Shown here one piece after another: positions 1 to 7,257 of a DNA stretch of 20,461 nucleotides. Source of the stretch: Nitrososphaerota archaeon (lineage in GTDB: Archaea; Thermoproteota; EX4484-205; JAAOZO01); NCBI GenBank assembly GCA_011605715.1, contig JAAOZO010000034.1, positions 1-20,461 on the forward strand, written 5' to 3'. Each line of letters begins with the position of its first letter. Position 1 is the first letter of the stretch. A program made the translations under genes and the position numbers. The notes beneath the pieces are model-generated. The model searched no databases and was not told the DNA's origin. It saw only the letters and a list, made by a program, of their open reading frames with translations.

Positions 1-131
1 AAGCTATATGCTTAGAGGCGGGGCTTCGTTGACTAAGCCCTTAACTCCAAGTGAAGCTTCTTCGCCTATGCCTTGTAGGCTTAGTGGCGAGGGAGTAGAG
101 ATTGGGGAATCTCCCGACTTTAGTCGTGGAG
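1..131 (+). mobile_element. Right end of an IS200/IS605-type element
   Basis: The tnpB tail finishes in an imperfect hairpin at 111-131: CTCC-CGACT pairs with AGTCG-(T)-GGAG, with a single bulged T. Such subterminal hairpins are what the TnpA transposase of this family recognises, and these elements have no terminal inverted repeats or target duplication. The element therefore probably ends near 131, and the bases after it belong to the host gene. The left end and any tnpA lie outside the window. A 16-nt copy of 116-131 recurs in opposite orientation at 9809-9824. Confidence 0.55.
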
Positions 132-148
132 AATGTCAAATTAGATAA
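2..148 (+). CDS. tnpB: TnpB C-terminal end (partial, IS200/IS605 family)
   Basis: An open frame enters from the left edge and gives 48 residues before TAA at 146-148. It contains a LRGGASL segment, a PLTPSEA segment and an SPDFSRGE tail. Archaeal TnpB proteins often end in a low-complexity, non-catalytic tail of this type, with the last codons running through the right-end hairpin of the element. TnpB is the RNA-guided nuclease of IS200/IS605 and IS607 elements. No RuvC or zinc-finger residue lies inside the window, so whether the nuclease is intact cannot be judged. The call rests on the tail and on the hairpin at 111-131; it is not based on a catalytic motif. Confidence 0.55.
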   Translation, partial: SYMLRGGASLTKPLTPSEASSPMPCRLSGEGVEIGESPDFSRGECQIR

Positions 149-587
149 ACTAATCAACATATCAAATACTTATGGCCTAACCATTTACTTACCAACAAAA
201 ATGATCGGTAACATAAAACTTGTTGCCATTTACTATAAACCGCCAGTAATATTGCTTTCGTATAGTGATAGGGAAGTAATGGACTATAGGTACGACAACA
301 TTTCTGTTGAAATTTCTGCATGGCCTTGCACTCCACCTTCTCTAGATGAATTGAACTTTTCAGTCAAGAATTCAACTGGATCAAAAGTTTTTAATATTAA
401 TAGTGCAAGAGGTATTCTTATTGAGCAGGCACCTTGGGGCGATCCTGAGCTTCAAAAGTTGTATGGTCCTTCACCTTTTGCTTACTTTTGGATTGAAGAC
501 CATTACTACATGATTTCTGCTACTCCTCCAATAAACGGTAGTCAACTACTAGAAATTATAAGAAGCATGAGATCCTTGAAAGGTTAA
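102..587 (+). CDS. DUF4367-like protein, probably cut at its 5' end by the IS
   Basis: The frame opens at a TTG (102) that lies inside the IS right end. The first residues are therefore element-encoded, and host sequence begins at about residue 11. The remaining 150 or so residues look like a DUF4367 domain: an early TIYLPTKMIG segment, an alternating beta-rich core, and a closing YYMISATPP segment followed by a short helix (LLEIIRSMRS). Such domains occur at the C-terminus of secreted or anti-sigma-like bacterial and archaeal proteins. No signal peptide, transmembrane segment, promoter or ribosome binding site is visible upstream. It is best read as the C-terminal remnant of a longer gene. 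The domain name is from sequence pattern only. Confidence 0.5.
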   Translation: MGNLPTLVVENVKLDKLINISNTYGLTIYLPTKMIGNIKLVAIYYKPPVILLSYSDREVMDYRYDNISVEISAWPCTPPSLDELNFSVKNSTGSKVFNINSARGILIEQAPWGDPELQKLYGPSPFAYFWIEDHYYMISATPPINGSQLLEIIRSMRSLKG

Positions 588-680
588 AATTGAAGAAAAT
601 TTTGAACTACTTCTTCTTTGTTTAACAGTTTAAGTTTCTCTATAACTTAAGCTAGAGACTTTTCAGCGCCTGAACTAAGC

Positions 681-732
681 TTTTATAACCTTAGAGTAAC
701 AAGTTATGCTACAAATTAAAAGACTTTAATAG
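681..732 (+). promoter_or_regulatory. TATA-like elements upstream of the ADP-ribosylglycohydrolase gene
   Basis: Two candidates are visible. TTTTATAA at 681-688 is the better TATA match but would give a leader of about 45 nt. ACTTTAATAG at 723-732 is weaker, but its centre lies 29 nt before the ATG at 757, the spacing seen at other leaderless genes in this window. Confidence 0.35.
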
Positions 733-756
733 TTCTGTTTTCTTTAATAATTCTTC

Positions 757-2676
757 ATGCGTAACGTAAAAATTAGTAAAGATACTTACTACGACAAGGT
801 ATGTGGGTGCTTGTTAGGAAAAAATGCAGGAGGGACACTAGGGGGGCCTCTTGAAAGAATATTTGGCGAGGAGGAAATGTTTGATGTTTGGTGGTACCCA
901 AAGCTAGCTGAAGGAGGAATTCCAAACGATGACCTTGAAATTCAACTAGTTTGGCTTCAAGCTCTAAAAGAGAGAGGAATTTTCATTACAGCCAGAGACC
1001 TAGCTGAGTACTGGTTAGATCATGTGCTTTACAATCCTGATGAGTACGGCTTGCACAAGACAAACTTAAGGTTAGGTCTTCAGCCTCCAGTATCTGGGTG
1101 GTACAACAATTGGTTTAAAGATTGTATGGGTAGTCCAATTCGCTCTGAGATCTGGGCATGCATTGCACCAGGTTCTCCTCGTGTTGCAGCTATGTATGCT
1201 TATCAGGATGCAATTTGCGACCATGCTGGGGGTGAAAGCGTTTACGGAGAGGTTTTCAATGCAGTCGTAGAGTCTTCGGCTTTTCTTATAAGTGACTTAA
1301 GGAAACTTATAGACATTGGACTCTCTGTAATTCCTGAAAGTAGTTTAACTTCGAAGGCAATTCGTACAGCAGTTATGTGTTATGAAAATGGCTTAGATTG
1401 GAAAGAAGCAAGACAAAAAGTAAAAGAAGTTGCTTATAGCCCAATAGCTCAGTTTTCTCCAATAAACCTAGGCTTTCAAACGATTGGTCTGCTTTACGGA
1501 AAGGATTTTGGAGATGCTATGTGCAAAGCTGTTAACTGTGGCTGGGATACTGACTGTACTGGAGCAACTGTGGGTGCATTACTTGGCATAATATATGGTG
1601 CCCGCAACTTACCTAAAAAATGGATTGAGCCATTAAGCAACAGGATTGCTATAAGCAGCGGAATAAAGAACCTTCAAGTACCTACAACAGTAGAAGAGCT
1701 TGCCAGCGAAATTCAAAAAATAGCTGAAAAAGTACTGGTAGTTTTTAATACAAAGGTTCAACTATCTGACTTAGACGACATTTCCTCAGCAGAAGAGGTT
1801 ATAAGAAAGGAACTTGAAGAGACACAAAAACTTAAGCTTTACGAACTTCCCCCAAACAAAATAAATTTTGACTTGGTAGCACTAAGAGCTTCTCTCAGCT
1901 ACTTAGGAAGTCCAGCAATCCTTCCAGATACAGAAAATTCATTCACCGTAGCACTAGAAAACACTAGAAGCGAACCATTAAGAGGCTCAATAAAAATTAG
2001 AGTTCCAAATGGATGGGTCCTAAAACCAAACAACGTTCAGCAATTCAGTATAAAACCAGGAGAAAAAATTGAATTTAGTTTTTCATTACTTTCTTCTATA
2101 GCTAACATAAACAGCTACAATAAATGCGTCATAGACCTAGATTTAAACGAGCGACCTTCGATAGCCAGTATTCCTTTAGTTTTCGTTGGTGGCTTCAGGT
2201 GGCTTGTTTCAGATGTCTTTAGAGGGGAAAATCTTTCTCTAAGTACATTCTTTCCACCAGAAAATGATTCAAAGTCGCTTACCTTCAGTAAAGGTTGGAA
2301 ACCTGTGAGCTGGCCTACAAACGAGTTAGAGGTTGAACAATACTTTAACAATCGTCCTGGAGTCATTTACTTAAGACATTTTATTTATTCTCCAGTAAAA
2401 AGGAAAGTTGTCTTAGGCGTTCCAAACAACAGCAAGATGAAACTTTGGCTGAATGAAGAAGTTATTCACGAGACTCAAAAAGTTGTTCCACTAAGACCAA
2501 ACTATAGTGGAGATGGATCAAACTATGCTTCTACAACTCTTGAAGCTGGATGGAATCATATTATGGTAAAATTAGTTCGCGAAGAAAAGCCTCTAAAAGC
2601 TCATTTTGTAGTCTCAGATGCAGAATGGAATCGCGGTTTAACAGACGTAGTTCGACATAAGCTACCCTGGGAGTAA
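757..2676 (+). CDS. ADP-ribosylglycohydrolase-family protein with C-terminal beta-sandwich domains
   Basis: The 639-residue product is about twice the length of a simple ADP-ribosylhydrolase. Residues 11-330 carry the family pattern: PNDDLE at 56-61 (the metal-binding DDT-like site), a D-HAGGE-VYGE segment at 155-165, and GWDTDCTGAT at 262-271, the C-terminal metal-binding motif. The family removes ADP-ribose or related groups using a dinuclear Mg centre. Residues about 370-475 form a beta-rich segment with KPGEKIEFSFSL, like the NEW3/alpha-galactosidase-associated sandwich. Residues about 480-625 resemble a galactose-binding-type sandwich (LWLNEEVI, LEAGWNHIMVKL) found on glycoside hydrolases. 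No signal peptide is visible. The extra domains suggest a glycan or glycoside substrate rather than a modified protein; that is inference. ATG 757 fits the promoter spacing. Confidence 0.8.
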   Translation: MRNVKISKDTYYDKVCGCLLGKNAGGTLGGPLERIFGEEEMFDVWWYPKLAEGGIPNDDLEIQLVWLQALKERGIFITARDLAEYWLDHVLYNPDEYGLHKTNLRLGLQPPVSGWYNNWFKDCMGSPIRSEIWACIAPGSPRVAAMYAYQDAICDHAGGESVYGEVFNAVVESSAFLISDLRKLIDIGLSVIPESSLTSKAIRTAVMCYENGLDWKEARQKVKEVAYSPIAQFSPINLGFQTIGLLYGKDFGDAMCKAVNCGWDTDCTGATVGALLGIIYGARNLPKKWIEPLSNRIAISSGIKNLQVPTTVEELASEIQKIAEKVLVVFNTKVQLSDLDDISSAEEVIRKELEETQKLKLYELPPNKINFDLVALRASLSYLGSPAILPDTENSFTVALENTRSEPLRGSIKIRVPNGWVLKPNNVQQFSIKPGEKIEFSFSLLSSIANINSYNKCVIDLDLNERPSIASIPLVFVGGFRWLVSDVFRGENLSLSTFFPPENDSKSLTFSKGWKPVSWPTNELEVEQYFNNRPGVIYLRHFIYSPVKRKVVLGVPNNSKMKLWLNEEVIHETQKVVPLRPNYSGDGSNYASTTLEAGWNHIMVKLVREEKPLKAHFVVSDAEWNRGLTDVVRHKLPWE

Positions 2677-2703
2677 AGCATTAAGGATTTCTCGATAAAC
2701 TAA

Positions 2704-2713
2704 AGCTTATAAA
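2704..2713 (+). promoter_or_regulatory. TATA box of sppA
   Basis: AGCTTATAAA is centred 27 nt before the ATG at 2737. Archaeal transcription starts about 25 nt after the TATA centre, so the transcript should be leaderless. This supports a promoter independent of the gene that ends at 2676. Confidence 0.6.
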
Positions 2714-2736
2714 TTCACGTTAGAGCTCAAGAAAGC

Positions 2737-4362
2737 ATGCAAAAGTATAGAGAAACTGGATTAAAGCTTATCATAGCATCGCTTCTTATCGTTTCCTTCT
2801 TAGCAGGTTTTCTTCTTTCTCCTTTGTTTTTAAGGTTCTCCTCTAGCTTGTTTGTTCCAGGTCAAATAGGAATAATAGAAGTTAAAGGATATGTTCTTTT
2901 TCCACAAGATCTAGACTATCTATTAACGCTGATTAACTATGCTAAGCTAAACTCAAGTATAAAGGCCGTTGTCTTAGACATAAATAGTGGAGGTGGCTCT
3001 GCTTATGCTTTCGAGCAGCTTTACTACAGCGTAAGACTTCTTTCAAAAACTAAGCCCGTTGTAGCCAGTATTTCTGGATTAGCTGCCTCCGGTGGTTACT
3101 ATCTAGCAGCTTCTGCCGACTACATATATGCAACTCCTTCAAGTTTAGTTGGAAGTATAGGCGTTATTGCTTCAATGCCAAGCGTAGTTCTTCCAACTCC
3201 AAGTGTGCTTGAAACAGGCCCAAGTAAGCTTTCTGGATTTGATTTAAAAAAATTTCCACTTCAAGTTGATGAAGTTTTAAAGAATTTCCTAAACAACGTT
3301 AAAGTGGCGCGAGGAAGTAGACTGAATGTAAGTGCTGCAACTCTGCAGAAAGCAGAAATTTACTTAGGATCTGAAGCAAAGTCACTTGGGCTGGTTGATG
3401 AAATTGGCTCTTTACAACAAGCTGTAGAAAAGGCCGCTTCTTTAGCTGGAATAAGTAGCTATGGAATTCTAATCTTGAATGAACTTATACCAAACACCTT
3501 TCCTTACTCTACGTTGGCTAAGTCCCCTTTTTCACAAAATTTAACAGTTTCCTTCTTAAACGAGGTTTATCCACCACCTGCAGTTTACTGTTTGTATAGT
3601 CCTTTTCTATCAAACTACTTAACACAAACTTCTACGTTCTATTTCTACTCAGACGTCTCAGGTCTTCAAAGTGGTAACGATGTAATTATAGACTATGCTC
3701 ATTTAAATGCCTTTTCAAGGCAGGAGATAGAAAGCTTGCTAACAAAGATTGTCTTAAAAGGGTATAGTTTTTCATTCTTAACAGATAGTTTCCAGCTTCA
3801 AGAAAAACTCGCTAATGCAAAAGTATTCGTTGTAATCGCACCTGTAACAAGTTTCTCAGATCAAGAAGTAGAAGCAATAAAGAACTTTGTTGATAGAGGG
3901 GGGAAACTTATCTTAATTTCTGAACCTCTTAGAACGTCTCCAGATGCTATAAACAGCATTGCGTATAAGTTTTCATTAGTATTTTCTTCTGGATACTTGT
4001 ACAATTTAATAAATTACTGGGGAATATATAGGTTTGTCGTAGTATCGAATTTCTCAAAAAATGAAGCACCCTTTACAAAATCTACTTTAACAAGCGCATC
4101 TCTCTTCAGAAATATAAGTAAGATAGTAGTAATGTCTTCTTCTGCAGTTTACTCCAATAATATTTACGAAGCTGCTTATACTGATAACAAAACTTACCTC
4201 GCTATAGCAGATAAGAGAGCACAGTTCACTCCAATTGTTGTTTCATACTATGGAAGGGTGTTTGCCATAGGTAGCCTTAGTATGTTTACTCAACCTTTCA
4301 TCAGCTTATACGACAACGAGAAGCTAGAGGACAACTTATTAGAAGTAGCCTTATCTGGCTAA
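2737..4362 (+). CDS. sppA: Membrane-anchored SppA (S49) protease fused to a DUF4350-like domain
   Basis: An N-terminal hydrophobic segment (about residues 9-33) should anchor the protein with the protease domain outside. Residues about 42-250 are an S49 signal-peptide-peptidase domain: DINSGGGSAY at 81-90, then AASGGYY with candidate nucleophile Ser118. Lys164 (in TGPSKLSGF) lies 46 residues later, close to the spacing of the Ser-Lys dyad in B. subtilis SppA. Family members cut leftover signal peptides within the membrane. Residues about 300-541 are not part of SppA: they resemble a DUF4350/ThuA-like fold, with FSDQEVEAIKNFVDRGGKLI and a following SEP. At 541 residues the protein is much longer than a usual archaeal SppA. 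The 3' end converges with the broken HAD gene, 14 bp apart. Confidence 0.85.
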   Translation: MQKYRETGLKLIIASLLIVSFLAGFLLSPLFLRFSSSLFVPGQIGIIEVKGYVLFPQDLDYLLTLINYAKLNSSIKAVVLDINSGGGSAYAFEQLYYSVRLLSKTKPVVASISGLAASGGYYLAASADYIYATPSSLVGSIGVIASMPSVVLPTPSVLETGPSKLSGFDLKKFPLQVDEVLKNFLNNVKVARGSRLNVSAATLQKAEIYLGSEAKSLGLVDEIGSLQQAVEKAASLAGISSYGILILNELIPNTFPYSTLAKSPFSQNLTVSFLNEVYPPPAVYCLYSPFLSNYLTQTSTFYFYSDVSGLQSGNDVIIDYAHLNAFSRQEIESLLTKIVLKGYSFSFLTDSFQLQEKLANAKVFVVIAPVTSFSDQEVEAIKNFVDRGGKLILISEPLRTSPDAINSIAYKFSLVFSSGYLYNLINYWGIYRFVVVSNFSKNEAPFTKSTLTSASLFRNISKIVVMSSSAVYSNNIYEAAYTDNKTYLAIADKRAQFTPIVVSYYGRVFAIGSLSMFTQPFISLYDNEKLEDNLLEVALSG

Positions 4363-4376
4363 AATAAAAATTACCC

Positions 4377-5075
4377 TTAAGTTAAGCTACTTAAAATTTT
4401 TCCTACGTAGTTTATAGAAGGAATAGCAAATGCTCTTTCTCCAAGTTTTACTACATCACTTAGGTTAGGAACTACAACAACTGCAACTAGTCCTGAAATT
4501 ATTGCTCCTGCGAAGTCTTCGTGAAGTCCATCTCCTACATGCATAGTTTCCTCTGGTTTAACTAAAAATTGCTTAAGTAAAAATTCAAATGCCTCTTTCT
4601 GTGGTTTCTGAAGTTCAATTTCATCAGCATAAAGTTGTAAATCTATGTAGTTGCTTAAACCCGTTCTTTCAAGTAGTACCCTAGTGTAACTTCCTGGCCA
4701 AAAAAGTACGTTTCCAAGAGTTGCAGTTTTAATGTTAAGCTCCTGTATTTCTTTCAGCGTATTCCTTGCTCCTTCTATCGTAAGTTATTCAGGATTTGTT
4801 TCAACAATAGCTTTTGCTATCGTTCTCCTAACTTCTTCTTCCTCTATTCCTAAGGTTTCAGAAACTATCTTTGTTGATGCAAAAACAACGTTTTTACCTA
4901 AAGCGCCATTTCTTCTTAAGTTTTTTGCTTTTTTGTAAGCCTCTATCAGCTTTTTAAAAGATTTTTCCTGATCTATTGAGTTTTGTTCGCTTAAAATTCT
5001 TGAAATAGTCTTAAAGAAAACATCTAACCTTAGTAAAGTATCCCAAACATCGAAGGAAACTAATTTTATTTTCAT
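4377..5075 (-). pseudogene. HAD-superfamily hydrolase interrupted by one in-frame TAA
   Basis: Read as one frame this is a full-length HAD phosphatase of about 232 codons with a TAA at 4785-4787 (codon 97). The first part holds motif I, FDVWDTLL, with nucleophile Asp9; Trp replaces the usual second Asp, as in the D-x-W-x-T subgroup. After the stop the frame continues without another break: motif II-like ATLGN, motif III Lys in LQKPQKEA, and motif IV HVGDGLHEDFAGA. The stop falls after NPE and before LTIEGARNTL, where relatives usually read something like NPELLT-PGA. A Leu TTA to TAA change is therefore the simplest cause. The upstream fragment would have the cap domain but no complete active site. 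Alternatives are a sequencing error or readthrough. Confidence 0.8.
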
Positions 5076-5102
5076 TCCTTTCTCTTTGACTTAAAGTTAT
5101 CC

Positions 5103-5110
5103 CTATAAAA
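5103..5110 (-). promoter_or_regulatory. TATA box of the HAD gene
   Basis: On the minus strand TTTTATAG is centred about 32 nt before the ATG at 5075. It also lies only 11-18 nt beyond the end of the GT4 gene, so the HAD gene has its own promoter despite following in the same direction. Confidence 0.45.
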
Positions 5111-5120
5111 GATTTTATTT

Positions 5121-6155
5121 TTAATTTTTTTCACACAACAACTTCTTGTACAAGCTTAGATAGCTTTCGATTACAACTTTCCAACTATAGGTGCTTACTA
5201 TAAGTTCATATGCTCTCTGAGTAACCTCCGTTGAACTTCCTTCAAGAGCTTTCTGAATAGACTTAACCATGGACTCAACGTTGTTACTCTCAGCTAGCAA
5301 TCCTGTAACTTCGTCTTGCACTAGTTCTAAGTTGCCTCCCACATTTGTTGCAACAACTGGAACCCTAAGTGCCATTGCTTCCAGGATTGAAGTACTAAGA
5401 CCCTCGCTTCTAGAAGGTAAAATAAAAACCCTTGACCCTGCGAGATACTTAAGAGCTTCTTCTCTTGGCTTATAGCCAAGCAGATGAACGTTGCTTAAAC
5501 CTTTTGATGCCTCTACAAGCTTGGCATACAACGGGCCATCTCCAATCAAGACAAAATTTAATTTCGGAAGCCTCTTGGCAACTTCAACTAGCAAATCAAC
5601 CCCCTTCTCGTAAGATAGTCTTCCAACGTATGTAACCTGGTCTTCATATAACGTTATCTTTTCCTTTGGCATATCTTCTAAGTCTATGGCATTTGGAATA
5701 TAAGTTACATTGAATCCAAGCTTCTCGTAAAATTCCTTTGTACTCTTTGAAACCACTGTGAAAGCATTTGCCCATTTTATTGCTTTCTTTTCAAACTTAT
5801 TTGCTAAGTTACCAAAAAAGCTTCCATGTAGAGAGGAGACTTGCTCACTGTAGACACCATGAAGCGTTAGAACCTTTTTACAGTTTAACAGTTTCATTGG
5901 TAGCGCCGAAGGCAGATTGTGCGCATGAACAATATCGAACTTTTCTCCTTTTAGGCGAAGAATCGAAACTTTAGCAGAAGATGAAAGTGAAAAAGAAGGA
6001 TTCATTAAACCTTTTATCTTAAGAAACGGTGTATTTTCAACAGAAATGCTTTCCACGTCATTTCCTTTTCTTCTTAGGTGCTCAATTAGTTTAGAAGTAT
6101 GGTATGCTATCCCTCCAATTCCGGAGGTTCTTGGAGCTATTACAAGTACTTTCAT
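5121..6155 (-). CDS. Glycosyltransferase family 4 (GT-B)
   Basis: This 344-residue protein has the two Rossmann-like halves of a retaining GT-B enzyme. The N-terminal acceptor half starts KVLVIAPRTSGIGGIAYHT, with the glycine-rich loop, and contains DIVHAHN. The C-terminal donor half starts at VTYVGRLSYEKGVDLL and contains LIGDGPLY. Its EGLSTSILEAM segment has the paired glutamates (E-x7-E type) that bind the nucleotide-sugar. No transmembrane segment is seen, so it should act on the cytoplasmic face. Genes to the right encode sugar activation and a lipid-linked glycan flippase, which suggests a role in extending a lipid-linked surface or N-glycan. Donor and acceptor cannot be predicted. The length is normal for the family. 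Confidence 0.9.
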   Translation of the reverse strand: MKVLVIAPRTSGIGGIAYHTSKLIEHLRRKGNDVESISVENTPFLKIKGLMNPSFSLSSSAKVSILRLKGEKFDIVHAHNLPSALPMKLLNCKKVLTLHGVYSEQVSSLHGSFFGNLANKFEKKAIKWANAFTVVSKSTKEFYEKLGFNVTYIPNAIDLEDMPKEKITLYEDQVTYVGRLSYEKGVDLLVEVAKRLPKLNFVLIGDGPLYAKLVEASKGLSNVHLLGYKPREEALKYLAGSRVFILPSRSEGLSTSILEAMALRVPVVATNVGGNLELVQDEVTGLLAESNNVESMVKSIQKALEGSSTEVTQRAYELIVSTYSWKVVIESYLSLYKKLLCEKN

Positions 6156-6176
6156 TGATTTTTCTAAACTAGAGAA

Positions 6177-6188
6177 CCTTTATAAGGG
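6177..6188. promoter_or_regulatory. Possibly bidirectional TATA box between divergent genes
   Basis: CCTTTATAAGGG is nearly self-complementary and lies between the GT4 gene (minus) and the nucleotidyltransferase gene (plus). Its centre is 27 nt before the GT4 ATG at 6155, giving a leaderless transcript. On the plus strand it would give a leader of about 30 nt that includes a GGTGA site. A second TATA-like stretch at 6199-6207 could serve the plus gene instead. Confidence 0.5.
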
Positions 6189-6224
6189 TTAAAAAAGTAT
6201 TTATTTACATAAAATAAACTAAAT

Positions 6225-6229
6225 GGTGA
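6225..6229 (+). promoter_or_regulatory. Shine-Dalgarno site of the nucleotidyltransferase-cupin gene
   Basis: GGTGA, complementary to the archaeal anti-Shine-Dalgarno sequence, sits 9 nt before the ATG at 6239. It supports that start over the out-of-frame ATG at 6223. Confidence 0.45.
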
Positions 6230-6238
6230 AATTTAAGG

Positions 6239-7231
6239 ATGAAGAACATCGTTGGAGGTATCTTATGCGGCGGCTATGGGAAAAGGCTAAAACCAATAAC
6301 AGATACAATCCCAAAACCACTGATCGAAATTAAAGAAAACTACACAATACTTGATAGACAGCTGCTTCAAATGAAGCATGCAAATATAAATGAAGTTTTC
6401 TTGCTCGCAGGCTACCTTCATGAAAAAATAAAAGAAAGGTACAGTGATAAATGGAACAGCATAGCCATAAAGTATTTAGTTGAAGATAAACCAAGAGGAA
6501 CCTTATTTGCGATTAACAATTTGCTTAAAAGTAGTGAAGCAGAAGTCTACGTTGTTATGAACGGAGATATCGTTACTGATCTTAACTTAGCAGAAATGTT
6601 AAGAAGATGGAAGCCAGGAAGCATGAGTATGGCTATAACTAAACTCATCTCTCCTTATGGTATAGTTAAAGTTTCAAATGAGAAGGTTGTTGGGTTTGAA
6701 GAAAAACCAGAACTTCCTTACTACATAAACGCTGGTATCTACATAATAGACAGAAAGATAAAAGATTACTTTTTGTCCTATGAAGAAGGCGATGTGGAAA
6801 AATTAGTTTTTCCAAAGTTAGCCAGCGAAGGTTTTCTTGAGTACTACTTGGAAGAAGGAACCTTTTGGCAGTCAATAGATTCACAAAAGGACCTAGAGTC
6901 CGTTAGAAAAGAATTTTTAAATAGGATTGATACTCCTTGGGGTTACGAGAAGAATTTAGTTGAAACTGAAAAATATGTGATAAAGGAATTATACATAATG
7001 AAGGGTTTTGGTGTTCCTTTACACATGCATGAACAAAAAGATGAAACTTTGCATATAATTTCAGGAGAAGGAGAAGTGTATCTAAATGATAAGAAATTGA
7101 GAGTACAAAGTGGCGATATTATTAGAATTGAACCAAGAACTAAACATAAGATAGAAGCTATTGAAAGACTAAAGGTATTCGAATACTCAACTCCAAATCC
7201 TGAAGATTACATTGAATTAAGTTCAAATTAA
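6239..7231 (+). CDS. Sugar-1-phosphate nucleotidyltransferase fused to a cupin
   Basis: Residues 1-230 are a nucleotidyltransferase of the RmlA/HddC type. The signature GGILCGGYGKRLKPITDTIP with PKPLIEI binds the NTP, and Asp110 in MNGD is the likely metal ligand. FEEKPELPYYINAGIY is the usual sugar-binding segment. Residues about 232-328 form a cupin, with ligands His262, His264, Glu269 and His303 visible in LHMHEQKDE and TKHKIEA. The architecture recalls ManC-type mannose-1-phosphate guanylyltransferase/isomerases, but the N-terminal half looks more like the short HddC group, so the sugar is uncertain. The flippase follows after 26 nt in an apparent operon. The cupin could be an isomerase or simply a sugar-binding domain. 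Confidence 0.85.
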   Translation: MKNIVGGILCGGYGKRLKPITDTIPKPLIEIKENYTILDRQLLQMKHANINEVFLLAGYLHEKIKERYSDKWNSIAIKYLVEDKPRGTLFAINNLLKSSEAEVYVVMNGDIVTDLNLAEMLRRWKPGSMSMAITKLISPYGIVKVSNEKVVGFEEKPELPYYINAGIYIIDRKIKDYFLSYEEGDVEKLVFPKLASEGFLEYYLEEGTFWQSIDSQKDLESVRKEFLNRIDTPWGYEKNLVETEKYVIKELYIMKGFGVPLHMHEQKDETLHIISGEGEVYLNDKKLRVQSGDIIRIEPRTKHKIEAIERLKVFEYSTPNPEDYIELSSN

Positions 7232-7257
7232 GTTAACTTATGCTTGGGATGAAATAA

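Larger units (their letters stand above)
1..150 (+). ncRNA. Putative omega-RNA 3' end and guide
   Basis: In characterised IS200/IS605 systems the guide RNA for TnpB overlaps the 3' end of tnpB, includes the right-end hairpin, and takes its guide from the roughly 16-20 nt just outside the element. By that rule the scaffold here would occupy about 1-131. The guide would start at about 132 and read into the host gene (AATGTCAAATTAGATAAACT). This is inference from the family; the only direct evidence is the hairpin and the position of the tnpB tail. The 5' end of the RNA is outside the window. Confidence 0.3.

Noticed and set aside
4785..4787. Recoding of the HAD stop as pyrrolysine or selenocysteine
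   Set aside because: Those use UAG and UGA; this is UAA, so a nonsense change or sequence error is more likely.
4732..4938. Open frame on the plus strand, 68 codons
   Set aside because: It lies antisense to the HAD gene, across its stop codon, and shows no family pattern.
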